This document shows, piece by piece, positions 42,122-52,785 of a stretch of DNA of 64,000 nucleotides. The notes beneath the pieces are model-generated. The model had not been told where the DNA came from and did not search any database. It was given only the letters and a program-made list of their open reading frames with translations. A program made the translations under genes and the position numbers. The stretch comes from Winogradskyella echinorum (lineage in GTDB: Bacteria; Bacteroidota; Bacteroidia; Flavobacteriales; Flavobacteriaceae): positions 558,001 through 622,000 of the forward strand of contig NZ_JACOQD010000002.1 of assembly GCF_014297365.1 (NCBI RefSeq). The letters are read 5' to 3'. The first letter of the stretch is position 1; the number at the start of each line of letters is the position of its first letter.

Positions 42122-45100
42122 ATGATAAAAACCTTGAAGCTTAAATTTATTGTAATTATTTCTCTTTTTTGCATTTTTCAATCAAAGGCCCAAATTACCT
42201 TAACGCATAATATTGGTGAAACTCCAATAGCCACTGGAATGTTTTCATGTGAAGGCGATGAAACATGGATGAGGGTATTTGACCTCTCTGAATTTGGGGT
42301 TGGTCCAAACGAAGAATTTGCAATAACGTCAGGGCAAATAGCTTTTTCCGAATCAAATCCAGGTGCTAACTTACAATTCAGAATTTATAGTGTTGGAGGT
42401 GATTTTCCTAATTATCCTTATTCTTTATACCCACCAACATTGTTAGGAACACGTGGCATTGGAACAGCACCAACAATAAATGGGGAGCCTGAGATTCTTC
42501 AAACCGATTTTAATGAACCTGTTATTATTCCTGCAGGTACCGAAAAAATTCTAGTCGCTGTAGAAAAGTATTGGAGCGTTTATGACCCTGAGTCCGCAAT
42601 AGTGGTTATTGCCGGAACGGAAAATGATACTGGAGTGTCTTATTACTATGGTTGCGACGAAAGTTATGGTATAACTCCAACTACAGACTTACCGAATCCT
42701 GTGCCAAATGCCAACTTTTATATTAATGTTACTGGTGAAACCTTCAATGCTTTTAGTAATGGTCCAACGACTAGACTAACTCATAATACCTGTGGGGATA
42801 TTATTAAAACCAATATTTTTTCATGCTCATCATCATACCTTTACTGGTCAAGGACGTTTACTTTATCAGATTTTGGAATTTCAAATAATGAAGAATATGT
42901 TATTAATTCAGGACAAGTTGCCATAAATAATACTGGATGGCTACCAGAGATTAATTTTAGTATTTACGCCATAGATGATAATTTTCCTGCCTCTTTTTCA
43001 GAAACAGATTTAATAGGTAGTAGTCAGTACCAAACATTACAATATGGAATTGGAGACAGTCCTCAAATCATTGAAGTATTATTTGACACGCCAATCACGG
43101 TACCTGCTAATGTAGAAAGAATTTTAGTTGAAGTACACAAAGGAATTGTTTCCGGTGATGCACTTGCTTTTATAGGTGGTACAACAGTAGATAATGATGT
43201 ATCATGGCAGCGAGGTTGCATTGTAAACGGAACACCAGTAAATGGATTTGTAACAGCCACAGATATGGGATATCCAAACTCTAACTTTTATATAAATGTA
43301 ACTGGTAATGTAAATCATATTAGTAACTCGTTTGGTATATCGGTGACAAACATTTGCTCAGAGTTTTTGAAAGAGTTTAGTATAGAAGGTAACGACAATT
43401 TTAACTCTGTATTATGGGATTTTGGTGATCCTGCTTCAGGTTTAAACAATAATTCATATGACTTGTCGCCATTTCACGATTTCTCGGCTGATGGCGTATA
43501 TACTATTACAGCAACTGTAACGGCATCAGATGGAAGTGTTGAAGTCTTATCAGAGACCATTGAGGTTTATGAACCACCTAACGCATATGGAATCGATAAT
43601 ATTTATGCCTGTGAAGACGTGTCTAATACAGGCATATCATCTGCCTTTGATGTAAGTGCGGTCGAAACTCAGGTACTTGGAGGGCAAACCGATAAAACAA
43701 TAACTTATATTGATGGCAGTGGTAATGAATATAGCTCCCTACCAAACCCTTTTACCAATACAATTAGTGGTTTAGAAACAATTATCGTAAGAGTAGCAAA
43801 TGACAATAACCCGTGTTGTGTTTCTGAAACAACTTTTGATCTAATCGTAAATCCTTTACCTGAAATAGAAACTAATTTAGCATTAACGAGTTGTGAAAAC
43901 GTATCTAATGGTTTTGCTGAATTTAATTTATCAAATTTACCTAATGAAATTATAAACGGGCAACCAGATTTAATGCTTGAATTATTAGATAGTAATAATA
44001 ATTTAATTTCAATTTCCGACTACAATAGTTATGAGAACCTTGTGGCTAATCAAGATTATATTATAGCACGTCTAACTAATACTTCGACTAATTGCTCATC
44101 GGACATAAATATCAACCTGACCATAAGCACTAACCCAATTGCCAATCCGTTGCAACCAATATATGGTTGTGATGACAACAATGATGGTATTTCAGAATAC
44201 TTTGATATTTCTAATATTGAAAGTCTAGTACTTAATGGGCAAACAGGTTTTCTAGTAAGTTACTTTAATGAAGCTGGTATTGAATTACCATTACCTTTAC
44301 CGAATCCTTATACAAATTCAATTGCTTTCAGTGAATTAATTACTGTAAGGGTTACTAATCCAAATTCAACCTGCTTTTCAGAAACAACTTTACAATTGCA
44401 AACTGTTACACAACCAAATATTAATCAACCAAATAATCTATTTGCATGTAATGAAGGAAATGGATATGCCCATTTTGACACATCCCTTATCGAGCAACAA
44501 ATAATTGGAAACCAAACAGGTTTAACAGTTACCTACTTTGATACTAGCAACAATCCATTACCAAGTCCTCTTCCATTATTATTTCAAAACACAGAACCTT
44601 TTTCTCAAACTATTAATGTTATAATAGAAGATACAGCTAATCCAAATTGTTATTCAGAAACCAATTTTGATTTAATCGTAAATGAATTGCCTGAAATTAA
44701 CTTACAAGACGAATATTTTATATGTAATTTAGAACCATCATTACCTTTAATTATAAACTCTGGTTTTAATTCATATAATTGGATTTATGAAGGTGGCACT
44801 ATAGTTTCTAACACTAATAGCGTAGATATTGCAGATGAAGGAAATTATCAATTAACAGTTACACAAATTGAGAATGGTATAACTTGTGAAAACACATTTA
44901 ATTTTACACTTATTCGTTCTGTTTTACCCGAAATCGAAACAATAAATTTTGGTGAGTTAGGGAATAATTTTATTGAAATTATTGCTTTTGGTGATGGAGA
45001 TTTTGAATATTCAATTGATGGTAATAATTTCCAAGACAGCAATTATTTCTCAAATATTCTTGGTGGAATTTATACAGTTTTTGTTAGAGATAAAGATGGT

Positions 45101-45388
45101 TGCGGACAAGATTCGGAAGAAGTTACAGTGATTGATTATCCAAAGTTTTTCACACCAAATAATGATGGATTTAATGATTTTTGGCAAATTAAAGGTATCG
45201 TTAATTTCCCAAATTCTAATACATTAATATTTGATAGATTTGGAAAGCATTTAGCAACTATAACATCAAATGAAATAGGTTGGAATGGACAACATAATGG
45301 TAAACTAATGATGTCTAATGATTATTGGTTTAGAACAGACCTTGGTAATGGTAGAACTTTTTCTGGTCATTTTTCGTTAAAAAGGTAA
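42122..45388 (+). CDS. T9SS type B sorting-domain surface protein with PKD and repeat domains
   Basis: A 1088-residue secreted protein. Residues 1-24 are a signal peptide ending SKAQ. Two related domains of about 200 residues come first (from ITLTHNIGE... at 25 and TRLTHNTCG... at about 219), each with a F-x-L-S-x-F-G-x-x-x-N-E-E core. A PKD domain follows at about 420-490 (WDFGDP...HDFSADGVYTITATV). Then come four C-x-x-x-N-x-G-x-x-x-F-D/N-x-S repeats typical of Flavobacteria gliding proteins (about 495-860). The last 90 residues (FFTPNNDGFNDFWQIKG...FDRFGKHLATI) are the type B sorting domain. No SprF-like gene is adjacent, unlike the first adhesin. Confidence 0.9.
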   Translation: MIKTLKLKFIVIISLFCIFQSKAQITLTHNIGETPIATGMFSCEGDETWMRVFDLSEFGVGPNEEFAITSGQIAFSESNPGANLQFRIYSVGGDFPNYPYSLYPPTLLGTRGIGTAPTINGEPEILQTDFNEPVIIPAGTEKILVAVEKYWSVYDPESAIVVIAGTENDTGVSYYYGCDESYGITPTTDLPNPVPNANFYINVTGETFNAFSNGPTTRLTHNTCGDIIKTNIFSCSSSYLYWSRTFTLSDFGISNNEEYVINSGQVAINNTGWLPEINFSIYAIDDNFPASFSETDLIGSSQYQTLQYGIGDSPQIIEVLFDTPITVPANVERILVEVHKGIVSGDALAFIGGTTVDNDVSWQRGCIVNGTPVNGFVTATDMGYPNSNFYINVTGNVNHISNSFGISVTNICSEFLKEFSIEGNDNFNSVLWDFGDPASGLNNNSYDLSPFHDFSADGVYTITATVTASDGSVEVLSETIEVYEPPNAYGIDNIYACEDVSNTGISSAFDVSAVETQVLGGQTDKTITYIDGSGNEYSSLPNPFTNTISGLETIIVRVANDNNPCCVSETTFDLIVNPLPEIETNLALTSCENVSNGFAEFNLSNLPNEIINGQPDLMLELLDSNNNLISISDYNSYENLVANQDYIIARLTNTSTNCSSDININLTISTNPIANPLQPIYGCDDNNDGISEYFDISNIESLVLNGQTGFLVSYFNEAGIELPLPLPNPYTNSIAFSELITVRVTNPNSTCFSETTLQLQTVTQPNINQPNNLFACNEGNGYAHFDTSLIEQQIIGNQTGLTVTYFDTSNNPLPSPLPLLFQNTEPFSQTINVIIEDTANPNCYSETNFDLIVNELPEINLQDEYFICNLEPSLPLIINSGFNSYNWIYEGGTIVSNTNSVDIADEGNYQLTVTQIENGITCENTFNFTLIRSVLPEIETINFGELGNNFIEIIAFGDGDFEYSIDGNNFQDSNYFSNILGGIYTVFVRDKDGCGQDSEEVTVIDYPKFFTPNNDGFNDFWQIKGIVNFPNSNTLIFDRFGKHLATITSNEIGWNGQHNGKLMMSNDYWFRTDLGNGRTFSGHFSLKR

Positions 45389-45400
45389 ATACCTTTTTTT
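45379..45400 (+). terminator. Short terminator overlapping the stop codon of the T9SS protein gene
   Basis: AAAAAGGT (45379-45386) pairs with ACCTTTTT (45391-45398) around a 4-nt loop and continues into T. The TAA stop lies in the 3' part of the left arm and the loop. Confidence 0.7.
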
Positions 45401-45489
45401 GTTTATAAGACTGAAACAACATCTTTCTTACCTATAAAATGATATGGAAGCGCCATTTCACTTATTGAGACATATAAAATGTAACTAAA

Positions 45490-46008
45490 TTGACCAAACC
45501 GCTAATTAAATCTGTAATTATAATCTTAATCTTTAGTAGTTGTCAACAGAATGGAGATTATTATTTTCACTTTGACGAAGTAAACCATTATTCTATTAAA
45601 ATAGATGAAAACGAATTATTTGACCTTGAAGAAAAGAAGAATATCTCTAAAAATCAACAACTAAAGCTTGATATAATTTTAAATAACAAGCCTAAAAAAA
45701 TTACAGATACTACATTTATTCCTAGACTTACAGTATTAGGATTTAAAAAGAATAAAGTCCCATCAACTAAACATGTAGAATTAAATAAAATATTTCGAGA
45801 AAAACATCATGACGAAGTTTATGCACTTGCATGTGTTCATGTTTATAGAGACATTCTAATATTTAAAAAATCGGATTCAATAATAGGAATCGCAAAAATA
45901 TGTTTTGATTGTTTAAATAGTCAAATTCTAGGGACATCCGCCAATACCATAGAATTCGGACAATCTGGAGATTATGGAAAACTTTATAAATTATTAAATT
46001 ATAATTAA
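45490..46008 (+). CDS. Putative lipoprotein, unknown function
   Basis: A 172-residue protein. The start is a TTG at 45490, the only in-frame start that gives the full lipoprotein signal (MTKPLIKSVIIILIFSSC, Cys18); no ATG is available before the hydrophobic stretch. The mature part is polar, with no recognisable domain, and includes a paired-cysteine segment 'CFDCLNSQ' near residue 145. It lies about 100 nt after a terminator, so it has its own transcript. It converges with bshB1. An ATG-less small lipoprotein should be treated as a prediction. Confidence 0.6.
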   Translation: MTKPLIKSVIIILIFSSCQQNGDYYFHFDEVNHYSIKIDENELFDLEEKKNISKNQQLKLDIILNNKPKKITDTTFIPRLTVLGFKKNKVPSTKHVELNKIFREKHHDEVYALACVHVYRDILIFKKSDSIIGIAKICFDCLNSQILGTSANTIEFGQSGDYGKLYKLLNYN

Positions 46009-46107
46009 GGTATTACATCAAAAGAATTCACTAAACAAGACTAAAAAGAGTAACTAAAGATTAAACTCCTAATATAAAACTGTCTTATCTATACTAAGTT
46101 CCCAAAA

Positions 46108-46827
46108 TTATTTTAAATCAAATAAAGAATCTACTGTAGGATAACGCTCAACAGTAAAACCTTCGGCATGCTCTACTCCAACTAGCCTACCTAAATTTCG
46201 AGCTCTATAATCGATACTGTCTGTAAAATTCTTACTCGATATAGGTGTTTCAGGCTCTTCACTATTTGGGTCATAAAACTGAGTTTCATAAGCTAAAACC
46301 GATTTCATTTTGGTATCCATATATCCAGAAACATCAACAACTACATCTGGTTCTATGTCTTTCCATTGTATATAATGATATACGGCTTTCGGTCTCCAAG
46401 GTTCTTGAATTTTGTTATCACCTAAACTAGTTTCAATTTTAATTAATCCACTTAAAAAACAAGCATCACTTACTAGCTGACTTCCTTTACCATGGTCTAT
46501 ATGTCTGTCGTCAATTGCATTACAAATCACCATTTCCGGTTTGTAATAACGAATCATTTTTATAATTTCTAGTTGATGTGCTTTGTCATTTACAAAAAAG
46601 GCATCTGCAAACTTCATATTAACTCTGGCGTGCACTCCAAGAATTTTTGCAGAATTAGAAGCTTCTACATCTCTAGTTTCAGCTGTGCCACGAGTACCCA
46701 GCTCACCTCTTGTTAAATCAATAATTCCTACTTTTTTACCATTAACAACTTCCTTTGCTAGTGTTGCTCCACAACCTAATTCTACATCATCTGGATGTGC
46801 TCCAATGGCTAGTATATCTAACTTCAT
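46108..46827 (-). CDS. bshB1: Bacillithiol biosynthesis deacetylase BshB1
   Basis: A 239-residue zinc deacetylase of the PIG-L/LmbE family that removes the acetyl group from GlcNAc-malate during bacillithiol synthesis. The metal motif is A-H-P-D-D-V-E (H11, D13-D14). 'RGELGTRGTAETRDVEA' (about residues 40-56) and 'DDRHIDHGKG' (around residue 105) are the BshB1-specific loops. The length fits the 230-240 of BshB1. Only 2 nt separate its start from the stop of the PLP lyase gene upstream, so the two are co-transcribed and may link cysteine supply to the thiol. BshA and BshC are not in the window. Confidence 0.93.
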   Translation of the reverse strand: MKLDILAIGAHPDDVELGCGATLAKEVVNGKKVGIIDLTRGELGTRGTAETRDVEASNSAKILGVHARVNMKFADAFFVNDKAHQLEIIKMIRYYKPEMVICNAIDDRHIDHGKGSQLVSDACFLSGLIKIETSLGDNKIQEPWRPKAVYHYIQWKDIEPDVVVDVSGYMDTKMKSVLAYETQFYDPNSEEPETPISSKNFTDSIDYRARNLGRLVGVEHAEGFTVERYPTVDSLFDLK

Positions 46828-46829
46828 TC

Positions 46830-47987
46830 TTATTTTTTTGAAATTTTATTAATCGCTTGGTCGATATCACTCTTTAAATCTTTCACATCTTCAATACCAA
46901 CAGAAAAACGAACCAGTTGGTTACTAATACCTACTTTATCGCGCTCTTCTTGCGTTAATAGTGCATGTGACGTAAGATGTGGTGAAATCATAGTACTTTC
47001 AACTCCTGCTAAGCTCATTGACGATTTTATAAGTTTTAATTGTTTTTGAAATTCTAGTGCATCTAAATCATCTTTTAACTCAAAAGACAACATCGCACCA
47101 AATCCTGTCATTTGAGATTTGGCCAATTTATATTCTGGATGCGATTTTAAACCTGGATAATAAACTTTGGAAATTTGAGAGTGCTTATTTAACCATTTAG
47201 CCATTTTCATGGCATTTTTAGTTTGCGTTTTTACGCGCAAACCTAAGGTTTTCATACTACGCTCTAACATCCAAACCGTCATGTCACTTAAGCTTCCACC
47301 AAGGTTTTTTCCAACGTTCCAAATACGTTCAATAATTTCTTCTGAACCAGCTACTGCACCTGCACAAATATCACTGTGACCACCAAAATATTTAGTTGCA
47401 GAATGCATTACCATATCAACACCTAAATCTATTGGATTTTGATTTACAGGAGAAGCAAAAGTATTATCTATTGATGTTAAGATATTCTTAGCTTTTCCAA
47501 GCTTTGAAATTGCTTTAATATCTGTAATCGTTAATAAAGGATTTGAAGGTGTTTCAATATGAATTAATTTTGTGTTTGGTTGAATAGCAGCTTCAAAATC
47601 TTCGACTTTATAACCATTTGTAAAAGTATATTCTATCCCATATTTAGGGAATTCTTCTTTTATAAAATTCACGGTTCCACCATATAAAGTATTTTGAACC
47701 ACCAAATGATCACCTTTTTGCAGAAAAGCCAAAAACATATGACTTATTGCAGCCATACCAGAACTAAAAATCAACGCTGATTCTGTGCGCTCTAATGCAG
47801 CAATCTTTTTTGATAAATATTCTTGATTTGGTGTGTTAAAGTACCTTGGATAACGCTTTACATCTACATCTAAAAACTCATAAGACGAGCTTAAATACAT
47901 AGGTGAAACTGCGCCTTTAAATTGTTCATCTTTTATTTCTCCAATGTGAGTACAAATGGTATTAATACCCATTTTTTTATTAGTCAT
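46830..47987 (-). CDS. Cys/Met-metabolism PLP enzyme (cystathionine gamma-synthase/lyase family)
   Basis: A 385-residue trans-sulfuration enzyme. The PLP lysine is K199 in HSATKYFGGHSD. The phosphate-binding S-S-G-M-A-A is at 75-80. D174 in 'SIDNTFASP' binds the pyridine nitrogen. 'TLYGGT' (100-105) is the substrate loop. The family includes cystathionine gamma-synthase, gamma-lyase, beta-lyase and methionine gamma-lyase, and these cannot be told apart by eye. The operon with bshB1 favours a role in cysteine homeostasis. About 50 nt upstream ends a MATE pump gene on the same strand. Confidence 0.9.
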   Translation of the reverse strand: MTNKKMGINTICTHIGEIKDEQFKGAVSPMYLSSSYEFLDVDVKRYPRYFNTPNQEYLSKKIAALERTESALIFSSGMAAISHMFLAFLQKGDHLVVQNTLYGGTVNFIKEEFPKYGIEYTFTNGYKVEDFEAAIQPNTKLIHIETPSNPLLTITDIKAISKLGKAKNILTSIDNTFASPVNQNPIDLGVDMVMHSATKYFGGHSDICAGAVAGSEEIIERIWNVGKNLGGSLSDMTVWMLERSMKTLGLRVKTQTKNAMKMAKWLNKHSQISKVYYPGLKSHPEYKLAKSQMTGFGAMLSFELKDDLDALEFQKQLKLIKSSMSLAGVESTMISPHLTSHALLTQEERDKVGISNQLVRFSVGIEDVKDLKSDIDQAINKISKK

Positions 47988-48039
47988 ATCTTTTTTATTG
48001 AATGTTTATAAATTTAGTAAAAAAGGAACAAATTAAACG

Positions 48040-49446
48040 TTAGACTTTAACAGATTTCCAATAGCCTTTTTTAAACCAAATAATTCCGATAATAGTGATT
48101 AAAACTTCTGCCAGTGTTATTGCCAAAAAGACGCCTATTGGACCGAAATTAAATGTCAATGCCATTAGATAGGCAAATGGTAATTGAAATAACCAAAAGC
48201 AAATAAAATTAATCCAAGTTGGTGTTTTAGTATCTCCTGCACCATTAAAAGAGTTGATTATTACCATACCATAACCGTAAAAAATATAACCAGCAGCAAT
48301 AATTCTTAAACACAATGCGCCATTTTTAATCACCTCAACTTCGGGTGTAAACCATGAAACAATTTGTGGAGCAAAAACCAAGTAAAAAACAGAAACAATA
48401 CCCATAAAAATGGCACTAAATTTTCCTGTTTTCCAAACAGACTGCTCAGCACGATCTGCTTTATTAGCACCTAAATTTTGTCCAACCAAAGTAGCTGCTG
48501 CATTACTCATTCCCCAAGCAGGCATTAATGTAAACATCATTACACGAATGGCAATAGTATAACCAGCTAGTACTTCACTACCAAATTCGCTCATAATTCG
48601 CATTAAAAACACCCAAGATGATGTAGCAAGTAAGAGTTGACCAATACTTCCTAGTGATACTTTAATAAGATTAATCATTACTGCAACACGTAACACTAAA
48701 TCTTTAAAAGCAACTTTAATTTTACTCCAGCCATAAAAAAGAACAGCCAATTGAAAAACGACAGCAGTACCTCTACCTATAGTGGTAGCAATTGCTGCAC
48801 CTTCTACTCCATATGCTGGTATTGGACCAAATCCAAAAATAAACATTGGGTCTAAAATAATATTAAGACCGTTAGATAGCACCAATGCCCACATGGCTAT
48901 TGATGCATCACCAGCTCCCCTAAAAATAGCATTAATTAAAAATAGCAGCATAATGGTAACGTTTCCACCAAGCAGTACTTGTGTATAACCATAACCTTCG
49001 GCTATAAGATCTGCTTCACCACCCATAAGTTCTAAAATTTCTTTTGGGTAGAGAATACCAATAACGCTAATGATTAAAGAGACTAATACTCCGAGAAAAA
49101 TAACCTGTACAGCAGCTTGTGAAGCTCCTTCCCTGTCTTTTTCACCAATCCGTCTTGCAACAATTGCGGTAGCTGCCATACTTAGACCAATAGCAACAGC
49201 ATATACTAACGTAATAACGGATTCGGTTAAGCCAATTGTTGCAACTGCATTTACACTTACTTGAGAGACGTAGAAGATATCTACAATTGCAAAGACAGAT
49301 TCCATGAGCATTTCTAAAATCATAGGTATAGAAAGCATAAAAACGGCTCTGCGTATACTGCCTGTGGTAAAATCTTGTTCCTTTCCAGAAACAGCGATTT
49401 TAAAATATTTAAAAAATTGTTTTATTGAAATTTTATTCGATTGCAT
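48040..49446 (-). CDS. MATE-family multidrug efflux transporter
   Basis: A 468-residue membrane protein with twelve helices in two homologous halves, as is standard for MATE antiporters. The first half starts with 'RRAVFMLSIPMILEMLMESVFAIVDIFYVSQV' (about residues 27-58), a classic MATE opening. 'GLSMAATAIVARRIGEKDREGA' and 'AYGVEGAAIATTIGRGTAV' are the conserved inter-helix segments, and the second half repeats the pattern ('WGMSNAAATLVGQNLGANK'). It exports drugs or metabolites in exchange for Na+ or H+. Substrate unknown. It precedes the PLP lyase gene by 52 nt. Confidence 0.92.
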   Translation of the reverse strand: MQSNKISIKQFFKYFKIAVSGKEQDFTTGSIRRAVFMLSIPMILEMLMESVFAIVDIFYVSQVSVNAVATIGLTESVITLVYAVAIGLSMAATAIVARRIGEKDREGASQAAVQVIFLGVLVSLIISVIGILYPKEILELMGGEADLIAEGYGYTQVLLGGNVTIMLLFLINAIFRGAGDASIAMWALVLSNGLNIILDPMFIFGFGPIPAYGVEGAAIATTIGRGTAVVFQLAVLFYGWSKIKVAFKDLVLRVAVMINLIKVSLGSIGQLLLATSSWVFLMRIMSEFGSEVLAGYTIAIRVMMFTLMPAWGMSNAAATLVGQNLGANKADRAEQSVWKTGKFSAIFMGIVSVFYLVFAPQIVSWFTPEVEVIKNGALCLRIIAAGYIFYGYGMVIINSFNGAGDTKTPTWINFICFWLFQLPFAYLMALTFNFGPIGVFLAITLAEVLITIIGIIWFKKGYWKSVKV

Positions 49447-49590
49447 TACTTAAAAAATTTAATATAGAGATATGTCAAACAGCAGATGTTTGACTATTGA
49501 CATCGCAAGAAGATGCGATAATTTTTTCCGTATATTTTTACTTATGCAATCATAATGACACAAATATGCGCATTATTTTCTTAAAACAAA

Positions 49591-52500
49591 TCACTTTTTA
49601 TAATAAACCCTATACTTTCTGTAAGCAAAGAATCCTAAAAGCGCTACTAAAACTATTGCAATGGCAATGAATTGAAAACTTAGTATTTGGTCTCCACTGG
49701 CATAAGCATGCAAACCAGATAAGTAGAAATTAACTCCAAAATAAGTCATTAGAATACTAGCAAAAGCTATAATTGATAAAAAGTTATATAACCATCGTCC
49801 ACGTAAACCAGGTACTAAACGTATATGTATAACAAAAGCATAGATCATAATACTAATCAACGCCCAAGTTTCTTTTGGATCCCAACCCCAATATCTTCCC
49901 CAACTTTCGTTAGCCCACATACCTCCTAAGAAATTACCAATAGTTAACATTACCAAACCAACAGTTAATGCCATTTCATTAATAATAGTAAGCTCTTTAA
50001 TATTAATGAGCATACGCTCTTGATTCTCTTTGTTGGTAAAGATCATTAACAACAAGGCTACGATTCCTAATATCATACCTATAGCAAAAGGGCCGTAACT
50101 TGCTACAATTACAGAAACGTGTATCATTAACCAATACCCTTGCAATACAGGTTGAAGATTTGCTATTGCAGGATCCATCCAATTCCAATGTGCAACCATT
50201 AATATCATAGAACATACAAACGCAGAAGCTGCGACTGTTAAATTACTTTTTCTTCCAAGTAACAATCCAAATAACATCACAGACCATGCTACATAAATCA
50301 TAGATTCGTAAGCATCACTCCAAGGTGCATGACCAGATAAGTACCAACGCCAAATTAAAGCTGCTACATGCATTGCAAATAATAGAACAATAACACCAAT
50401 AAAAATATTGATAGCTGTTTTAAGTCCCTTGCTTTTATACTTAAAAATCTGCACTATAATCAATACAAACAAAATAGTGGCCGCATACATATACCAACTA
50501 AACAAACGTTTGAAGATATCATATTCGTTATAAAGAATTTCTGATTTAATTTTATCATCAGAGAGCATTACTTCGCTACCCAACTTTTGTTGCGTCTTTT
50601 TAATTCCAGACAATAACTCTTCTGCTTTAGTGTAATCTCCTGTCTGTTTAGCATTATTAAGCGTTACCAAATATGCTGTAAAACCATTATTTATAAAATT
50701 ACCATAAAGCGTATCTTCTATCTTTTCTCTATAGCCCTCTTCTCTAAATTCTAATGAAGAAATCCATTTATTGTTTTCATCACCTGGAATAGGAAATATC
50801 TTTATTGTACGTCCTTCAATTGTATTGTGCAATAAGTTTACGCGAGAATCTGCTTCCTTAATTTCTTTCTGAAATCCTGTTGGTACTTGAGCTTTATAGG
50901 CCTCTTCTAGATAAGGAGCCAACTTATACATTCCGTCTGGTGTAAAGTAATCTATAAAACTTGAAAACTCTTCATCGTAATCTATACCGATAATTGACCT
51001 AATAGAATCAGCCTTTCTTTTCTTTAAATAGATAATTGGTACATTATACCAAAGCATAGGACTTTCTTGGATTGAAAGAAAAACCTGCGAAGCATTAAAG
51101 TCTTCATAAACATCGCTTTTACTTAATTTTCGAAGCATTTCAGAAGCATATGTATGCATCGGCATCATACGACCACTATAGTCTTGGATAACCATTTCCG
51201 AAAACTTAGCAGCATGTTCCTTAGGTGTAATATGTACTTTTAAAATTGAATCAATTTGCGCCTTCGCTGTTTTTTTAGGATGTCCATGACCATCATTTTC
51301 TGAGTGTTCTTGCGCAAATCCAGAAAAGCTAAGAAGTAACAAAATCATGCTCATCATTTTTGCTTTCTTCTTCTTTAACTTATTAAGCTTGCTTCTTATA
51401 TCATCGAAACGAGTATGCTTAGCAAATAGAATTGCCATTAAACCAAAGTACAACAACATGTAACCAGCATAAGTAATATAAGTTCCCCAGCGATCGTGGT
51501 TTACAGAGAGAATAGTTCCTTTTTCATCTGGATGATAACTTGCCTGAAAGAAACGATAACCTCGATGATCTAATACATGATTCATATAAATACGATAGTC
51601 AAAATCACCTTCTTCCTTATCTAGAATAGTCACCTTACTTTCAAAAGATGAATACGAGTTTTCGGTTCCTGGATATTTTTCACCAATAAAATCATTCAAC
51701 TTTACAGAAAAAGGTAATTTTTCTAGTCGAGAACCATATTGTAAAGCTATTTCTAAGCCACCAACTTCAATTTCTTCAACTGGATTAAAAGTTCCCGGAC
51801 CACCAATTATGTTAGCACTTTTTGTTTCTCCATTAACAGTGACGTCTATAACAATGCCATCTTCGTCATTTTTTAGAATAACGGGTTTTTTAACAACATC
51901 AAACACACCTTTAATTACTGGTTTAGGAAATACTAACTGCATATTTCCAATAATATATCGCGAACGCAATACAAGAGGTTGCAAGCTATCTTTAACCAAC
52001 TTTCCTTGAGCTCTGGTTGCCATAGTCATATACTCGCCTGCGTAAGGAGATTTTATGAATAACCCTTCATCAGTATTCATTATGTTTATGGCTCCTTCTT
52101 GTTCTTTATTTAAAGAAATAAGGACATTATGCAAATTAGAAACTTCACCTTCTTTAAGAAAATGATTGTGTGGTCTTCCATCACCAGCTTCAACAATTTT
52201 GAGGTAACTTTCGCCAGATGCATCTGGTACAATATCCTTTTCCGCACCAGCAATAAACTTTTTAAGTTTAAAGTTAACAGGAATATTATCGTAGGTTATA
52301 GTTTCATCTAAGTCGTTATCTAGTCTTGGTGAAAAATCAACTTCTCGTTGAAAATTATAGCGTTGCAAAACTCCATCAATTTTATAATCTCCAACAACAT
52401 AAGCCGTAACATAGGTTTTTAAAGATCTAAACTCATTAACAGTTTCACCTTCACCAATTGACATTCTACCTTCATAACCAATATAACGTGTTATAAAAGC

Positions 52501-52785
52501 TCCAAGAAGAATAAAAATAAAGGATAAGTGCAAAATTAAAGTCGCCCACTTTTCTTTTTTATGTAAACGATATCTAAAAATATTACCCACAAAATTGATA
52601 ACAAAAAAGACCATAATCGCTTCAAACCACCATGCATTATAAATTAATGTCCTTGTATACGGTGTTGGTGAGGTATCCATATTTCTATCTAGAATTGTTC
52701 CGGTTGCCATTGCGACGGCAAAAACAATAAATAAAACAGCAGTAAGTCTTGTGGAGAATAGGATATTAGCGATTTTCTTTTGCAT
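49591..52785 (-). CDS. Cytochrome c biogenesis fusion protein, ResB-CcsA type
   Basis: A 1064-residue fusion of ResB and CcsA, the system II haem delivery and ligation machine. The ResB-like half starts with a helix and 'FSTRLTAVLFIVFAVAMATGTILDR', with a large periplasmic region up to about 460. A second loop contains an H-rich segment 'SENDGHGHPKK' near 495. From about 760 come CcsA helices with the haem-handling WWD motif (W-G-R-Y-W-G-W-D-P-K-E-T-W, about 980-992) and flanking His. The start at 52785 is chosen because it has a short basic head before the first helix; in-frame upstream ATGs exist at 52797 and 52833. Such fusions are usual in Bacteroidota. Confidence 0.92.
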   Translation of the reverse strand: MQKKIANILFSTRLTAVLFIVFAVAMATGTILDRNMDTSPTPYTRTLIYNAWWFEAIMVFFVINFVGNIFRYRLHKKEKWATLILHLSFIFILLGAFITRYIGYEGRMSIGEGETVNEFRSLKTYVTAYVVGDYKIDGVLQRYNFQREVDFSPRLDNDLDETITYDNIPVNFKLKKFIAGAEKDIVPDASGESYLKIVEAGDGRPHNHFLKEGEVSNLHNVLISLNKEQEGAINIMNTDEGLFIKSPYAGEYMTMATRAQGKLVKDSLQPLVLRSRYIIGNMQLVFPKPVIKGVFDVVKKPVILKNDEDGIVIDVTVNGETKSANIIGGPGTFNPVEEIEVGGLEIALQYGSRLEKLPFSVKLNDFIGEKYPGTENSYSSFESKVTILDKEEGDFDYRIYMNHVLDHRGYRFFQASYHPDEKGTILSVNHDRWGTYITYAGYMLLYFGLMAILFAKHTRFDDIRSKLNKLKKKKAKMMSMILLLLSFSGFAQEHSENDGHGHPKKTAKAQIDSILKVHITPKEHAAKFSEMVIQDYSGRMMPMHTYASEMLRKLSKSDVYEDFNASQVFLSIQESPMLWYNVPIIYLKKRKADSIRSIIGIDYDEEFSSFIDYFTPDGMYKLAPYLEEAYKAQVPTGFQKEIKEADSRVNLLHNTIEGRTIKIFPIPGDENNKWISSLEFREEGYREKIEDTLYGNFINNGFTAYLVTLNNAKQTGDYTKAEELLSGIKKTQQKLGSEVMLSDDKIKSEILYNEYDIFKRLFSWYMYAATILFVLIIVQIFKYKSKGLKTAINIFIGVIVLLFAMHVAALIWRWYLSGHAPWSDAYESMIYVAWSVMLFGLLLGRKSNLTVAASAFVCSMILMVAHWNWMDPAIANLQPVLQGYWLMIHVSVIVASYGPFAIGMILGIVALLLMIFTNKENQERMLINIKELTIINEMALTVGLVMLTIGNFLGGMWANESWGRYWGWDPKETWALISIMIYAFVIHIRLVPGLRGRWLYNFLSIIAFASILMTYFGVNFYLSGLHAYASGDQILSFQFIAIAIVLVALLGFFAYRKYRVYYKK

